DNA of 11,652 nt from contig JALVCY010000328.1 in assembly GCA_027009605.1 (NCBI GenBank), positions 1 to 11,652 of the forward strand, read 5' to 3'. Positions within the stretch are counted from its first letter, which is position 1; each line of letters begins with the position of its first letter. The notes under the pieces are model-generated. The model was given only the letters and a program-made list of their open reading frames with translations, was not told where the DNA came from and did no database searches. Positions 1 to 6,037 of the stretch are shown here, in pieces. The stretch is from Saprospiraceae bacterium. GTDB taxonomy: Bacteria > Bacteroidota > Bacteroidia > Chitinophagales > Saprospiraceae. Both the position numbers and the translations under genes were made by a program.

Positions 1-2
1 CG

Positions 3-1427
3 ATTGGTCTCAAGAGTGGTCCGACTTTTTTTACCACTTTTCGGCAACGTGGCGCAAAAGACATTTACTTTATCATAGCCATGTTGACGGTTTCTGCCGG
101 CATTACCATTGGCATTCACTATTTATTGGGCTTTGACCCGGCATCTACCGGAGGCATTTTTGCCGGAAGTTCGACTAATACGCCTGCTTTGGCCGGTTTA
201 CTTGATATTATTCGCCATAAAGGGAATTCGAGTGATTTGCTTTCGCAAAAAGCGGTTATAGGCTATTCGCTCTCTTATCCCATTGCTATTTTTGGAGCCA
301 TTATGGCTATTATTCTTGCTATCAGAACCTTAAAAATAGATTTCCGCCAGGAAGAAGAAGATGTCAAAGATGACTTTCCGGTCAAGCAAGAAGTCTTAAC
401 TCGTACCATTGACGTTACCAATCCGGATGTTACTAACATTTCCATCCGTGATCTCAAAAGAATTCACCATTGGAAAGTCGTTTTTGGACGTATCCAGCAC
501 AAAAATGGAGAAGTGGAGCTAATAAATTGGGATTCTCAATTAAACATCGGGGACAAAGTCGTCGCAGTTGGCAATAGAGAACACATTGAAGTCGTGGTGA
601 AGGCTTTGGGGAACATTTCTAAAGAAGGCATCCAATCCAGCAAACAATCTGCCTACACGACCAAGCGCATATTTGTATCCAATGTCAAAATTGCCGGTGA
701 ACGTCTAGCGACACTTAACCTTAGCGAACGTTTTTCGGCCATTATTACCCGTATTCGCCGGAATGATATTGATTTGTTAGCGAATGCAAATACCACTTTG
801 GAGCTTGGCGACCAAGTACAATTTATCGCTCGACGTCGAGATGTGGACAAACTCTCTGCTTTTTTCGGTGACTCTTTCGAGGCCTTGGGCAAAATCAATC
901 TGTTCTCTTTCGGACTAGGCATGGCTTTAGGATTGTTATTGGGGATGGTTACGATTCAATTGCCCGGTGGTGTTGGTTTCAAATTGGGTTTTGCCGGCGG
1001 GCCTATTACTGTTGCTCTGATTTTAGGTGCCTTACGGCGAACCGGCCCCATCGTTTGGATTTTGCCACACGGTGCCAACACTACTTTGCAGCAAATTGGC
1101 TTAATCTTTTTACTAGCCGGCATCGGTATCAACTCCGGCCACACCTTTTTCGAGACCTTCCTTCATGGGGAAGGGGCTTTGAAAACCATGGCAGCGGCAC
1201 TGATTATCAGCTTCTTGACGGCCTACATTACCTTAGTTGTCGGATACAAATTTGTCAAAATCCCATTTAGTATTTTAGTCGGCATGATGGCGACTCAACC
1301 GGCTATCCTTGAATTTGCTATTGAAAAGTCGGAAAACAAACTCCCGGTCGTCGGCTATGCCTTTATCCTTCCCATCGCCCTGATTATCAAAGTACTCTAT
1401 GTTCAAATTTTGTACATGTTCTTGTGA
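3..1427 (+). CDS. AspT/YidE/YbjL-type transporter with internal RCK_C (TrkA-C) domains, 5' truncated
   Basis: The frame is open to the left edge from base 3 and gives 474 visible residues ending in TGA; the true start lies outside the window. The first visible residues include GLKSGPTFF, and about 50 residues in comes GGIFAGSSTNTPALAG. Both resemble the first membrane half of the AspT/YidE/YbjL duplication family. A hydrophilic middle of roughly 180 residues (about visible 115-295) contains two TrkA-C-like stretches, each with an LxxGDxV/Q pattern (LNIGDKVVAVG and LELGDQVQFIA). The second membrane half carries GGPITVALILG, RTGPIVW, LLAGIGINSG and MATQPAILEFA, again typical of the family. Family members are inner-membrane proteins. 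AspT itself exchanges aspartate for alanine, but most homologues have no known substrate, so I give none. The missing N-terminus should be roughly 70-90 residues if the protein has the usual length of about 550. Confidence is high for the family and low for the substrate. Confidence 0.9.
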   Translation: MGLKSGPTFFTTFRQRGAKDIYFIIAMLTVSAGITIGIHYLLGFDPASTGGIFAGSSTNTPALAGLLDIIRHKGNSSDLLSQKAVIGYSLSYPIAIFGAIMAIILAIRTLKIDFRQEEEDVKDDFPVKQEVLTRTIDVTNPDVTNISIRDLKRIHHWKVVFGRIQHKNGEVELINWDSQLNIGDKVVAVGNREHIEVVVKALGNISKEGIQSSKQSAYTTKRIFVSNVKIAGERLATLNLSERFSAIITRIRRNDIDLLANANTTLELGDQVQFIARRRDVDKLSAFFGDSFEALGKINLFSFGLGMALGLLLGMVTIQLPGGVGFKLGFAGGPITVALILGALRRTGPIVWILPHGANTTLQQIGLIFLLAGIGINSGHTFFETFLHGEGALKTMAAALIISFLTAYITLVVGYKFVKIPFSILVGMMATQPAILEFAIEKSENKLPVVGYAFILPIALIIKVLYVQILYMFL

Positions 1428-1490
1428 TATTCAATCTATTCGCAACGTCAATTGCAAATGCCCTTCTCAATGCGAGCCAAAGGCAATTAA

Positions 1491-1518
1491 CGGTGTAGCG
1501 GTGTAACGGTGTAACGGG
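1491..1518. repeat. 8-base tandem repeat, three copies plus remnant
   Basis: The unit CGGTGTAR occurs three times head to tail (1491-1498, 1499-1506, 1507-1514), followed by CGGG. The first copy ends in G and the other two in A. The unit length is not a multiple of three and the repeat is not in a gene, so it is a microsatellite-like spacer repeat. Confidence 0.85.
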
Positions 1519-1550
1519 TAGGCGGCTATAAAATCTAACAACTATATCAA

Positions 1551-1820
1551 TTACAGAATCCCATATATCATAGAATGAAGTAAAATCCCTATCAAAAACC
1601 CATATCTCTCAACTAGCGCAGCGAATCAACTAGCGAAGCTTGCGAGCGAATCAACTTCTTCAACTAAAAAACCATACAGAATTCCAAATATCCAAGAGTA
1701 AAGTTAAACCCCAAATAATTACCCAAATCGTCTCAACCAGCGAAGCGTCTCAACCACGAAGTCCGTAGGACGAGTTCTCAACCTAGAGAGCCGAAGGCGA
1801 ACGTCTCAACTCTTCAACAA
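1551..1820. repeat. Diverged tandem duplication, ~123-bp period, with TCTCAAC-word arms
   Basis: Two copies can be aligned by eye. Copy A starts at 1551 (TTACAGAATCCCATATATC) and copy B at 1674 (ATACAGAATTCCAAATATCC). Over the first 73 or so bases about three quarters of positions agree, with a single one-base gap. Each copy then enters an arm built from TCAAC words and AGCG words. TCTCAAC occurs at 1607, 1731, 1748, 1776 and 1804. TCAACTAGCG occurs at 1609 and 1626. Mini-palindromes sit between the words: AGC-GAA-GCT, GTCC-GTA-GGAC (1761-1771) and GCC-GAA-GGC (1790-1798). A weaker third start may lie at 1821 (ACAGGATGATACC, then GAAGTAAAA). The function is unknown. Confidence 0.7.
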
Positions 1821-1934
1821 ACAGGATGATACCGAATGATGAAGTAAAAAGCATCCGGAACTGGCGAGCTCTCCATTCCTGTTAACAAAAAATGAATCCT
1901 GCAACTTTTACCCCCAACTAACAGTTTACCCCTC

Positions 1935-1942
1935 TATCTTTG
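1935..1942 (+). promoter_or_regulatory. Bacteroidota-type -7 box (TATCTTTG) for ppa
   Basis: TATCTTTG followed by C matches the Bacteroidota sigma-ABfr -7 consensus TAnnTTTG exactly and lies 19 bases before the ppa ATG. No good -33 TTG/TTTG element sits at the usual distance of about 19-21 bases. The short A-rich leader contains no Shine-Dalgarno sequence, as is usual in this phylum. Confidence 0.6.
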
Positions 1943-1961
1943 CACCAAAAATACGAATAGT

Positions 1962-2657
1962 ATGAGTGAAGCACTAAATGATTTATGGCAAAAAATGGGC
2001 ATGAGATATCAATCTCACCCTTGGCATGGCATCTACATTGGTAAAAATGCACCGGAAACCGTCATGTCCTTTATAGAAATGACGCCACACGACTCTGTTA
2101 AATATGAAATAGACAAGCAATCCGGCTTTTTGAAAGTGGATCGCCCTCAAAAATTCTCCAATATTGTTCCTGCCCTTTATGGCTTCCTTCCTCAAACCTA
2201 CTGCGCAGAAGAAGTTGCAGACTATTGCATGCTGAAAAGTGGTAGAAAAGGGATTATTGGCGATGGAGACCCTTTAGATATTATTGTTTTGACAGAACGA
2301 AACATTGCCCACGGAAACATCATTGTCCCGGCGGTACCGATTGGTGGGATTCGGATGATTGACGATGGAGAAGCAGACGATAAAATCATCGCCGTACTAA
2401 AAGGAGATGAGACCTACAATTGGAAAAGCCTATCCGACTGTCCTGATTCGATTATCAACCGGATTAGGCATTATTTTTTGACCTACAAGACCATTCCCGG
2501 AGAATCCTTAAACCGGGTGGAAATCGCTGCCATTTATGGCAAAGACGAAGCGATAGAAGTCATCGAGCGTTCCAGAAGGGATTATGACAATCATTACGGC
2601 GGCATAGAAACCAAAATGCAGCAAGCCACCATTGACATCATCCAACGGCACAAGTAG
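1962..2657 (+). CDS. ppa: Inorganic pyrophosphatase, class I (family I) soluble
   Basis: The protein has 231 residues and would hydrolyse pyrophosphate to two phosphates in the cytoplasm, pulling biosynthetic reactions forward. The class I signature DGDPLD is at residues 101-106 (metal ligands D101, D103, D106). The second acidic cluster is at 134-141 (D134, D139, K141, matching E. coli D97, D102, K104). KYEID is at 47-51, YGFLPQTY at 73-80 and the phosphate-binding YK at 175-176. All expected active-site residues are present. It is about 55 residues longer than the E. coli enzyme, with extra N-terminal and C-terminal segments. The ATG follows an exact -7 box closely. The TAG stop abuts a hairpin repeat that begins at the next base. 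It is flanked by repeat spacers and is probably transcribed alone. Confidence 0.95.
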   Translation: MSEALNDLWQKMGMRYQSHPWHGIYIGKNAPETVMSFIEMTPHDSVKYEIDKQSGFLKVDRPQKFSNIVPALYGFLPQTYCAEEVADYCMLKSGRKGIIGDGDPLDIIVLTERNIAHGNIIVPAVPIGGIRMIDDGEADDKIIAVLKGDETYNWKSLSDCPDSIINRIRHYFLTYKTIPGESLNRVEIAAIYGKDEAIEVIERSRRDYDNHYGGIETKMQQATIDIIQRHK

Positions 2658-2678
2658 GGGCGAACCTTGTGTTCGCCC
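2658..2678. repeat. Perfect 8-bp hairpin repeat abutting the ppa stop codon
   Basis: GGGCGAAC (2658-2665), loop CTTGT and GTTCGCCC (2671-2678) form a perfect stem. The wider word GTAGGGGCGAACCTTGTG resembles, from memory, a dispersed intergenic repeat seen in several bacterial lineages; if so, the ppa TAG lies inside the repeat word. On the plus strand an A run, not a T run, follows the hairpin, so it is not a standard intrinsic terminator. It could still stabilise the 3' end of the ppa transcript. Confidence 0.75.
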
Positions 2679-2683
2679 AAAAC

Positions 2684-2727
2684 CAGCGAAGCAAAGCGAG
2701 CCAAATCAACAGCGAAGCAAAGCGAGC
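2684..2727. repeat. 18-base exact direct repeat, 26-base period
   Basis: CAGCGAAGCAAAGCGAGC occurs at 2684-2701 and again, identically, at 2710-2727, separated by CAAATCAA. A partial word (AGCGAGCGTCTC) follows from 2735. The same AGCGAAGC/GCGAGC vocabulary appears in the spacer before ppa. The two short plus-strand frames that cross this stretch are low-complexity translations of the repeats and are not called as genes. Confidence 0.85.
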
Positions 2728-2818
2728 GACCCTTTAGCGAGCGTCTCCACTTTCCCAACCACAGAAGTAAATCATCCGGCAGTACAGTCAGAAGCAGCCC
2801 ACTCCGAAGCCAAAGACC

Positions 2819-2835
2819 AAAAGCGCCACAGGCGC
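2819..2835 (-). terminator. Weak intrinsic terminator candidate for the foldase operon
   Basis: Read on the minus strand, GCGCC-TGT-GGCGC (2835 to 2823) forms a 5-bp GC-only stem with a triloop, followed by UUUU (2822-2819). It lies about 25 bases beyond the stop codon of the ChaN-like gene. The stem is short and the U run brief. It also belongs to the mini-palindrome family in these spacers, so it may be a repeat rather than a working terminator. GACCAAA words flank it on both sides. Confidence 0.4.
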
Positions 2836-2859
2836 GCCCAAAAGACCAAAGACCAAAGG

Positions 2860-3729
2860 TTAGTAAGTCGTCGTCATATCCTCATCCACACAAATAATAA
2901 AATCAGCGACTCCTTTAGAATCTTCGGCTAATTTACTAATATCTTCTTGGGAGACCACGCTAATGGTTTTATAGTTCAGGTTAGGTTCTTTCTTCTTCAG
3001 GTACCAAAGGATGCCCTCATAATTATCGGAGTGATAAGCACCGTTGTAGTGCAAAAACAACTTGCCTTTGGCAAAGTAGCCCAAGATGAAATGTGCCATA
3101 GTTGCATCCTTGACAGCTTGAGCTTTGGGCAAGTTGGCACCGCCGTGTCCGGCCATCATCCCCATCATATCCTTATAACTTTTCAGATTTGGGTCATAAT
3201 CAACCGGCAAAGGTGCCACCCATTTTTTTTCATGGTCAGAAAGTGCATCTAAACCTTCAAATCCTTTCATATATACAATATGGGCAAAACGCCGCGGAAT
3301 GTTACTAGCCACAAAAGGAATGTGGTGGGCTTTCGCAAAATTAATCAAAGGCTTATAATCCGTATTAAAATTGATGGGTTTGCGTATCAGCGTATCCAAG
3401 GCTTTACTATCTATTCTCCCCGAAAGGTAATCATCTATCTCTAGTTGATTATCTCTTTCTATCAGTTCTGTTCCAAGCACTAGAGGCTTCTCTTTTTTTA
3501 CCAAATCTTTGGCCAACTCTAGCTCCAACCAATGGGCAATTGAATTATTATGCAATTCTCCAAATAGAATGATATCCGATTTGGCTAATTGTCTTATCAT
3601 CTTGCGATATGTGATTTTCTTGCCGGCACCGTTATAGAGTTGATAGGCACGCTTATGCCTAGGCACTTGCGCAAAACTTACAGAAAGAACCATCAAGAGC
3701 AAGCCGGTGGTGAATATCGTTTTTATCAT
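2860..3729 (-). CDS. ChaN-like haem-binding protein (Cofac_haem_bdg / Tiki-like), exported
   Basis: The chosen ATG gives 289 residues beginning MIKTIFTTGLLLMVLSVSFA, a clear Sec signal peptide with likely cleavage before the Gln at residue 21. The frame stays open 22 codons further upstream, but that extension is polar, would bury the signal and would run into the surA 3' end. Family motifs are present: FGELHNN (56-62), GTELIERDNQ (86-95), KDATMAH (207-213) and YNGAYHSDNYEG (228-239). In the ChaN family, members bind haem; ChaN of Campylobacter is a haem-binding lipoprotein. More distant relatives include the TraB/Tiki group. This protein has no lipobox, so it is probably periplasmic. It is last in the foldase operon, 41 bases after surA. 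A role in haem or cofactor handling is inferred from family only. Confidence 0.8.
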   Translation of the reverse strand: MIKTIFTTGLLLMVLSVSFAQVPRHKRAYQLYNGAGKKITYRKMIRQLAKSDIILFGELHNNSIAHWLELELAKDLVKKEKPLVLGTELIERDNQLEIDDYLSGRIDSKALDTLIRKPINFNTDYKPLINFAKAHHIPFVASNIPRRFAHIVYMKGFEGLDALSDHEKKWVAPLPVDYDPNLKSYKDMMGMMAGHGGANLPKAQAVKDATMAHFILGYFAKGKLFLHYNGAYHSDNYEGILWYLKKKEPNLNYKTISVVSQEDISKLAEDSKGVADFIICVDEDMTTTY

Positions 3730-3770
3730 TGGGTGAGTGCTTGAGTGAGAAAATGGGGTGTCCCGAAAGC

Positions 3771-5144
3771 TTAGTTTTCGCCTTCGTATTTCCACTTTTT
3801 AATATTGGGACATTGATAGTATTCCGGATCCAAGTGCACATAGACACTACCAATTTTATCCTTGACCCAATTCACAATAATATCATTCTTTTTAGTAGCC
3901 AGAGCGGCTTGTTGGATTTTAGAATAATCCGTTTTCAAAGACGCTTTGTGGGGCTGGGTACGAGCATTTAACTCCAAGAGCCGATAAAACTTTTCGCCGG
4001 CTTCGGTCAAAAATTCAACGGGTTGGGAGATGTCCCCGGGTTGAAGCGAATCCAAGGCAAAGTAAATATTAAAGTCTAAATCAGAAATCTCAAACAAGGT
4101 ATTTCCTGTATATTGATTCATGACCCGGCCACCATTGCTATAGCTTTGCTGGTCTTTATCCGAATATTTCCTAACGGCTTGTTCAAAAGTCAATTCTTTC
4201 TTAAGAATTTTTTCACGAATAGTGTCCAGTTTAGCGATGGCATTTTGGTAGTCGCTTTCGCTAAAAACAGGCTTAATCAAAATGTGCCTAGTATGAATCA
4301 AGTTGCCCCTTCTACCGAGCAACTGGATGATGTGATAGCCAAATTGGGTCTCAATCACCGGAGAGATTTCATTTTCCGCAAGGTTATAAGCGGCCGCTTC
4401 AAATTCAGGTACAAAAGTCCCCCTTTTTTGCCAGCCCAAGTCTCCCCCTTGCTGTCCGGAGCCTAAGTCATCAGAGAATTTTTTGGCCAAATCTTCGAAG
4501 CTAGCCTCCTTGTTGATGATTTGCTTTCGCAAATTAGAAATTCTCAAGTAGGCTGCGTCCTTTGCTTCCTGATTGACCGTCGGTTTATACACGAGCTCAG
4601 AGTATTCTACTTCGGCATTAAAGAAGGGAATACTGTCTTCCGGTATAGCATTAAAATAAGCAATGACTTCAGAAGGTCGAATAGAAGTTCCTTCGATGAT
4701 TTTCTGTTTCATTTTTTCCGAAAGGAGCTGCGACTTCATATCATCCACCATAAAGTCTTTCATCTCGGTAGGAGTCTGACCATAATACTCGATAAACTGA
4801 GAGACATCGTTGCCCATCATCCCTAGAATCCTATCAATCCTTGCGTCAATTTGGGTATTGACTTCATCATCTGTTACTTCGAGGCTATCCACTTTGGCCT
4901 GGTGAACAAGCAGCTTATCAGTAAGAATGTTGTCTAAAATCATGCACTTCGCATCCGGTGGTAATGCCCCTTTTTGCTGTTGAGCCAAATACGCAACTTG
5001 CTTTTCTAAGTCAGAAAGCAGAATAATTTCATTGCCTAAGACGCCAATGACCTTATCCACGATGGTATGATTGGCGAGCTGGGCCTGCGCTTTGGGCGTA
5101 AAAATAGAAAAAGCCAAAAAGGCCAAAACAAATACTTTTGTCAT
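3771..5144 (-). CDS. surA: SurA-type periplasmic chaperone/peptidyl-prolyl isomerase, two parvulin domains
   Basis: The protein has 457 residues from the ATG at 5144. A longer frame exists (25 more codons), but it overlaps the previous gene and precedes the signal peptide MTKVFVLAFLAFSIFTPKAQA, so the shorter start is right; it leaves a 4-base gap after the upstream TAG. After the signal comes a SurA N-terminal region (about 30-175, DKVIGVLGNEIILLSDLE). Parvulin domain 1 (about 181-277) includes FEDLAKKFSDD, GGDLGW and GYHIIQLL. Parvulin domain 2 (about 283-392) starts at HTRHILIK; its centre is more divergent (NGGRVMNQYTG in place of GGDLGW). A C-terminal helical segment follows. SurA escorts unfolded outer-membrane beta-barrel proteins through the periplasm to the BAM complex. 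The domain order matches E. coli SurA. Confidence 0.92.
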   Translation of the reverse strand: MTKVFVLAFLAFSIFTPKAQAQLANHTIVDKVIGVLGNEIILLSDLEKQVAYLAQQQKGALPPDAKCMILDNILTDKLLVHQAKVDSLEVTDDEVNTQIDARIDRILGMMGNDVSQFIEYYGQTPTEMKDFMVDDMKSQLLSEKMKQKIIEGTSIRPSEVIAYFNAIPEDSIPFFNAEVEYSELVYKPTVNQEAKDAAYLRISNLRKQIINKEASFEDLAKKFSDDLGSGQQGGDLGWQKRGTFVPEFEAAAYNLAENEISPVIETQFGYHIIQLLGRRGNLIHTRHILIKPVFSESDYQNAIAKLDTIREKILKKELTFEQAVRKYSDKDQQSYSNGGRVMNQYTGNTLFEISDLDFNIYFALDSLQPGDISQPVEFLTEAGEKFYRLLELNARTQPHKASLKTDYSKIQQAALATKKNDIIVNWVKDKIGSVYVHLDPEYYQCPNIKKWKYEGEN

Positions 5145-5148
5145 AGTT

Positions 5149-6036
5149 CTAGTTTGTAAAAATCCGGACGTTGGTACCATTGATTTCTTGGTTGTACAAT
5201 GCCGCTTTTTTGTCTTCAATTAGTTTCATTTTACGACCATGTAAGATAATCTTTTCTACTTGGTCTCTCACAAACGAAATGGGGGGCAAATCTCCTTTGA
5301 CCCTAATTTCGTACACTTTCAAGAAGTAAAGGTAGTTATTATTTGTGTACACTTCGTCGCTTGGCGCAGAAAGAGTTTTGGCTATTTTTTTGGGTAACCG
5401 TTTTTTTAGATCCTGCAACGGACGCCAACTTTGGGGCTGCACATCCACATAGGCATGACCGGGTTGAAGCTTGTCCTTTAAATCAACTAACAAGGATAGG
5501 TCTTTGGTCTGCCACCACTGCTGAACCCAATCAACTTCTTGACTCGTTTGCCCAATTTTGATAAGGGAGTAACGCACGATATCGTACCTTAGTCTAAATT
5601 GTTCTTTATTAGCATTAAAATATTGATGCACATCTTCATTTGTAATGACCGTGTCCAATTCACTGGCAAACAATTCATTTTCAAAATTATTTAGGACGAG
5701 TGAAGAGCGATAATCTCTGACCAACTGGTCAAGATTCATATCTTGGCGCACATGTTTTTCTGCTTCATGCATCAAAATGGCTTCGTGCACCCAGCGATCC
5801 ACAAAAGACTGGATGAGATGCAAGCTGTCCTCCGGCGAATTCGATGGGCCCACAATGCCATCGATATCCGATAGCACCAAGGCCTTATTGTAAACCTGAG
5901 CCAAAACGGGGTCTTCCTCAGTCGGCTCTGAAGTGTCAGAGTTGCACGCCTGCATCAGACCCAGCAATCCTACCAACACGACAAAAATTGCCGATGGACT
6001 CCAGCGAATAACCAAAGCACGAGTGGGTTTTCTCAA
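5149..6036 (-). CDS. SurA/PpiC-related lipoprotein lacking a recognisable parvulin domain
   Basis: The protein has 295 residues. The start must be TTG at 6036 or an internal codon, because an in-frame stop lies at 6046-6048 with no ATG between; TTG is 1 base after the stop of the upstream gene. The N-terminus has arginines, a hydrophobic stretch and LMQAC, a loose lipobox placing the lipidated Cys at 31. A linker rich in acidic residues and Ser follows. Residues 46-150 look like a SurA N-terminal helical region (VYNKALVLSDIDG; a helical stretch; NEDVHQYFNANKEQF). Residues 151-250 occupy the place of a parvulin domain but keep only edges (VRYSLIKI, NNNYLYFLKVYEIR) and lack the usual GGDLG and GYHI patterns. 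It is tightly coupled to surA (4-base gap). It is probably a membrane-anchored, non-catalytic chaperone working with SurA; that role is inferred. Confidence 0.8.
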   Translation of the reverse strand: MRKPTRALVIRWSPSAIFVVLVGLLGLMQACNSDTSEPTEEDPVLAQVYNKALVLSDIDGIVGPSNSPEDSLHLIQSFVDRWVHEAILMHEAEKHVRQDMNLDQLVRDYRSSLVLNNFENELFASELDTVITNEDVHQYFNANKEQFRLRYDIVRYSLIKIGQTSQEVDWVQQWWQTKDLSLLVDLKDKLQPGHAYVDVQPQSWRPLQDLKKRLPKKIAKTLSAPSDEVYTNNNYLYFLKVYEIRVKGDLPPISFVRDQVEKIILHGRKMKLIEDKKAALYNQEINGTNVRIFTN

Positions 6037-6037
6037 A

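Larger units (their letters stand above)
1428..1961. other. 534-bp gene-free, repeat-rich spacer
   Basis: No coding frame with plausible protein character is visible on either strand. The spacer holds an 8-base tandem repeat (1491-1514), a diverged tandem duplication of about 123 bp (1551-1820), many TCAAC-type words, several mini-palindromes and, at its right end, the ppa promoter box. No clear U-tract terminator for the transporter gene was found. An AATTGC/GCAATT pair at about 1450-1490 is not followed by a T run. Confidence 0.7.

Noticed and set aside
1600..1820. CRISPR array reading of the TCTCAAC repeats
   Set aside because: The repeated word is only 7 bases, spacing is irregular (17, 28, 28 and larger), the spacers themselves contain repeat words, and there are no cas genes.
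2632..2931. Two overlapping plus-strand frames (2632-2931 and 2667-2897) as genes
   Set aside because: They translate the spacer repeats into low-complexity Ser/Lys/Pro/Arg-rich sequence, start inside ppa or the hairpin repeat, and run into the antisense of the ChaN-like gene.
3730..3795. 22-codon N-terminal extension of the ChaN-like protein
   Set aside because: It overlaps the surA 3' end and precedes a complete signal peptide starting at the ATG at 3729.
4113..4466. Plus-strand frames inside the foldase operon (4113-4466, 4521-4826, 6207-6443, 7304-7495)
   Set aside because: They are antisense shadows of strongly supported minus-strand genes and show no domain-like character.
5145..5219. 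25-codon N-terminal extension of SurA
   Set aside because: It overlaps the 3' end of the preceding lipoprotein gene in another frame and would place a polar stretch before a good signal peptide. The ATG at 5144 gives the normal tight operon spacing.
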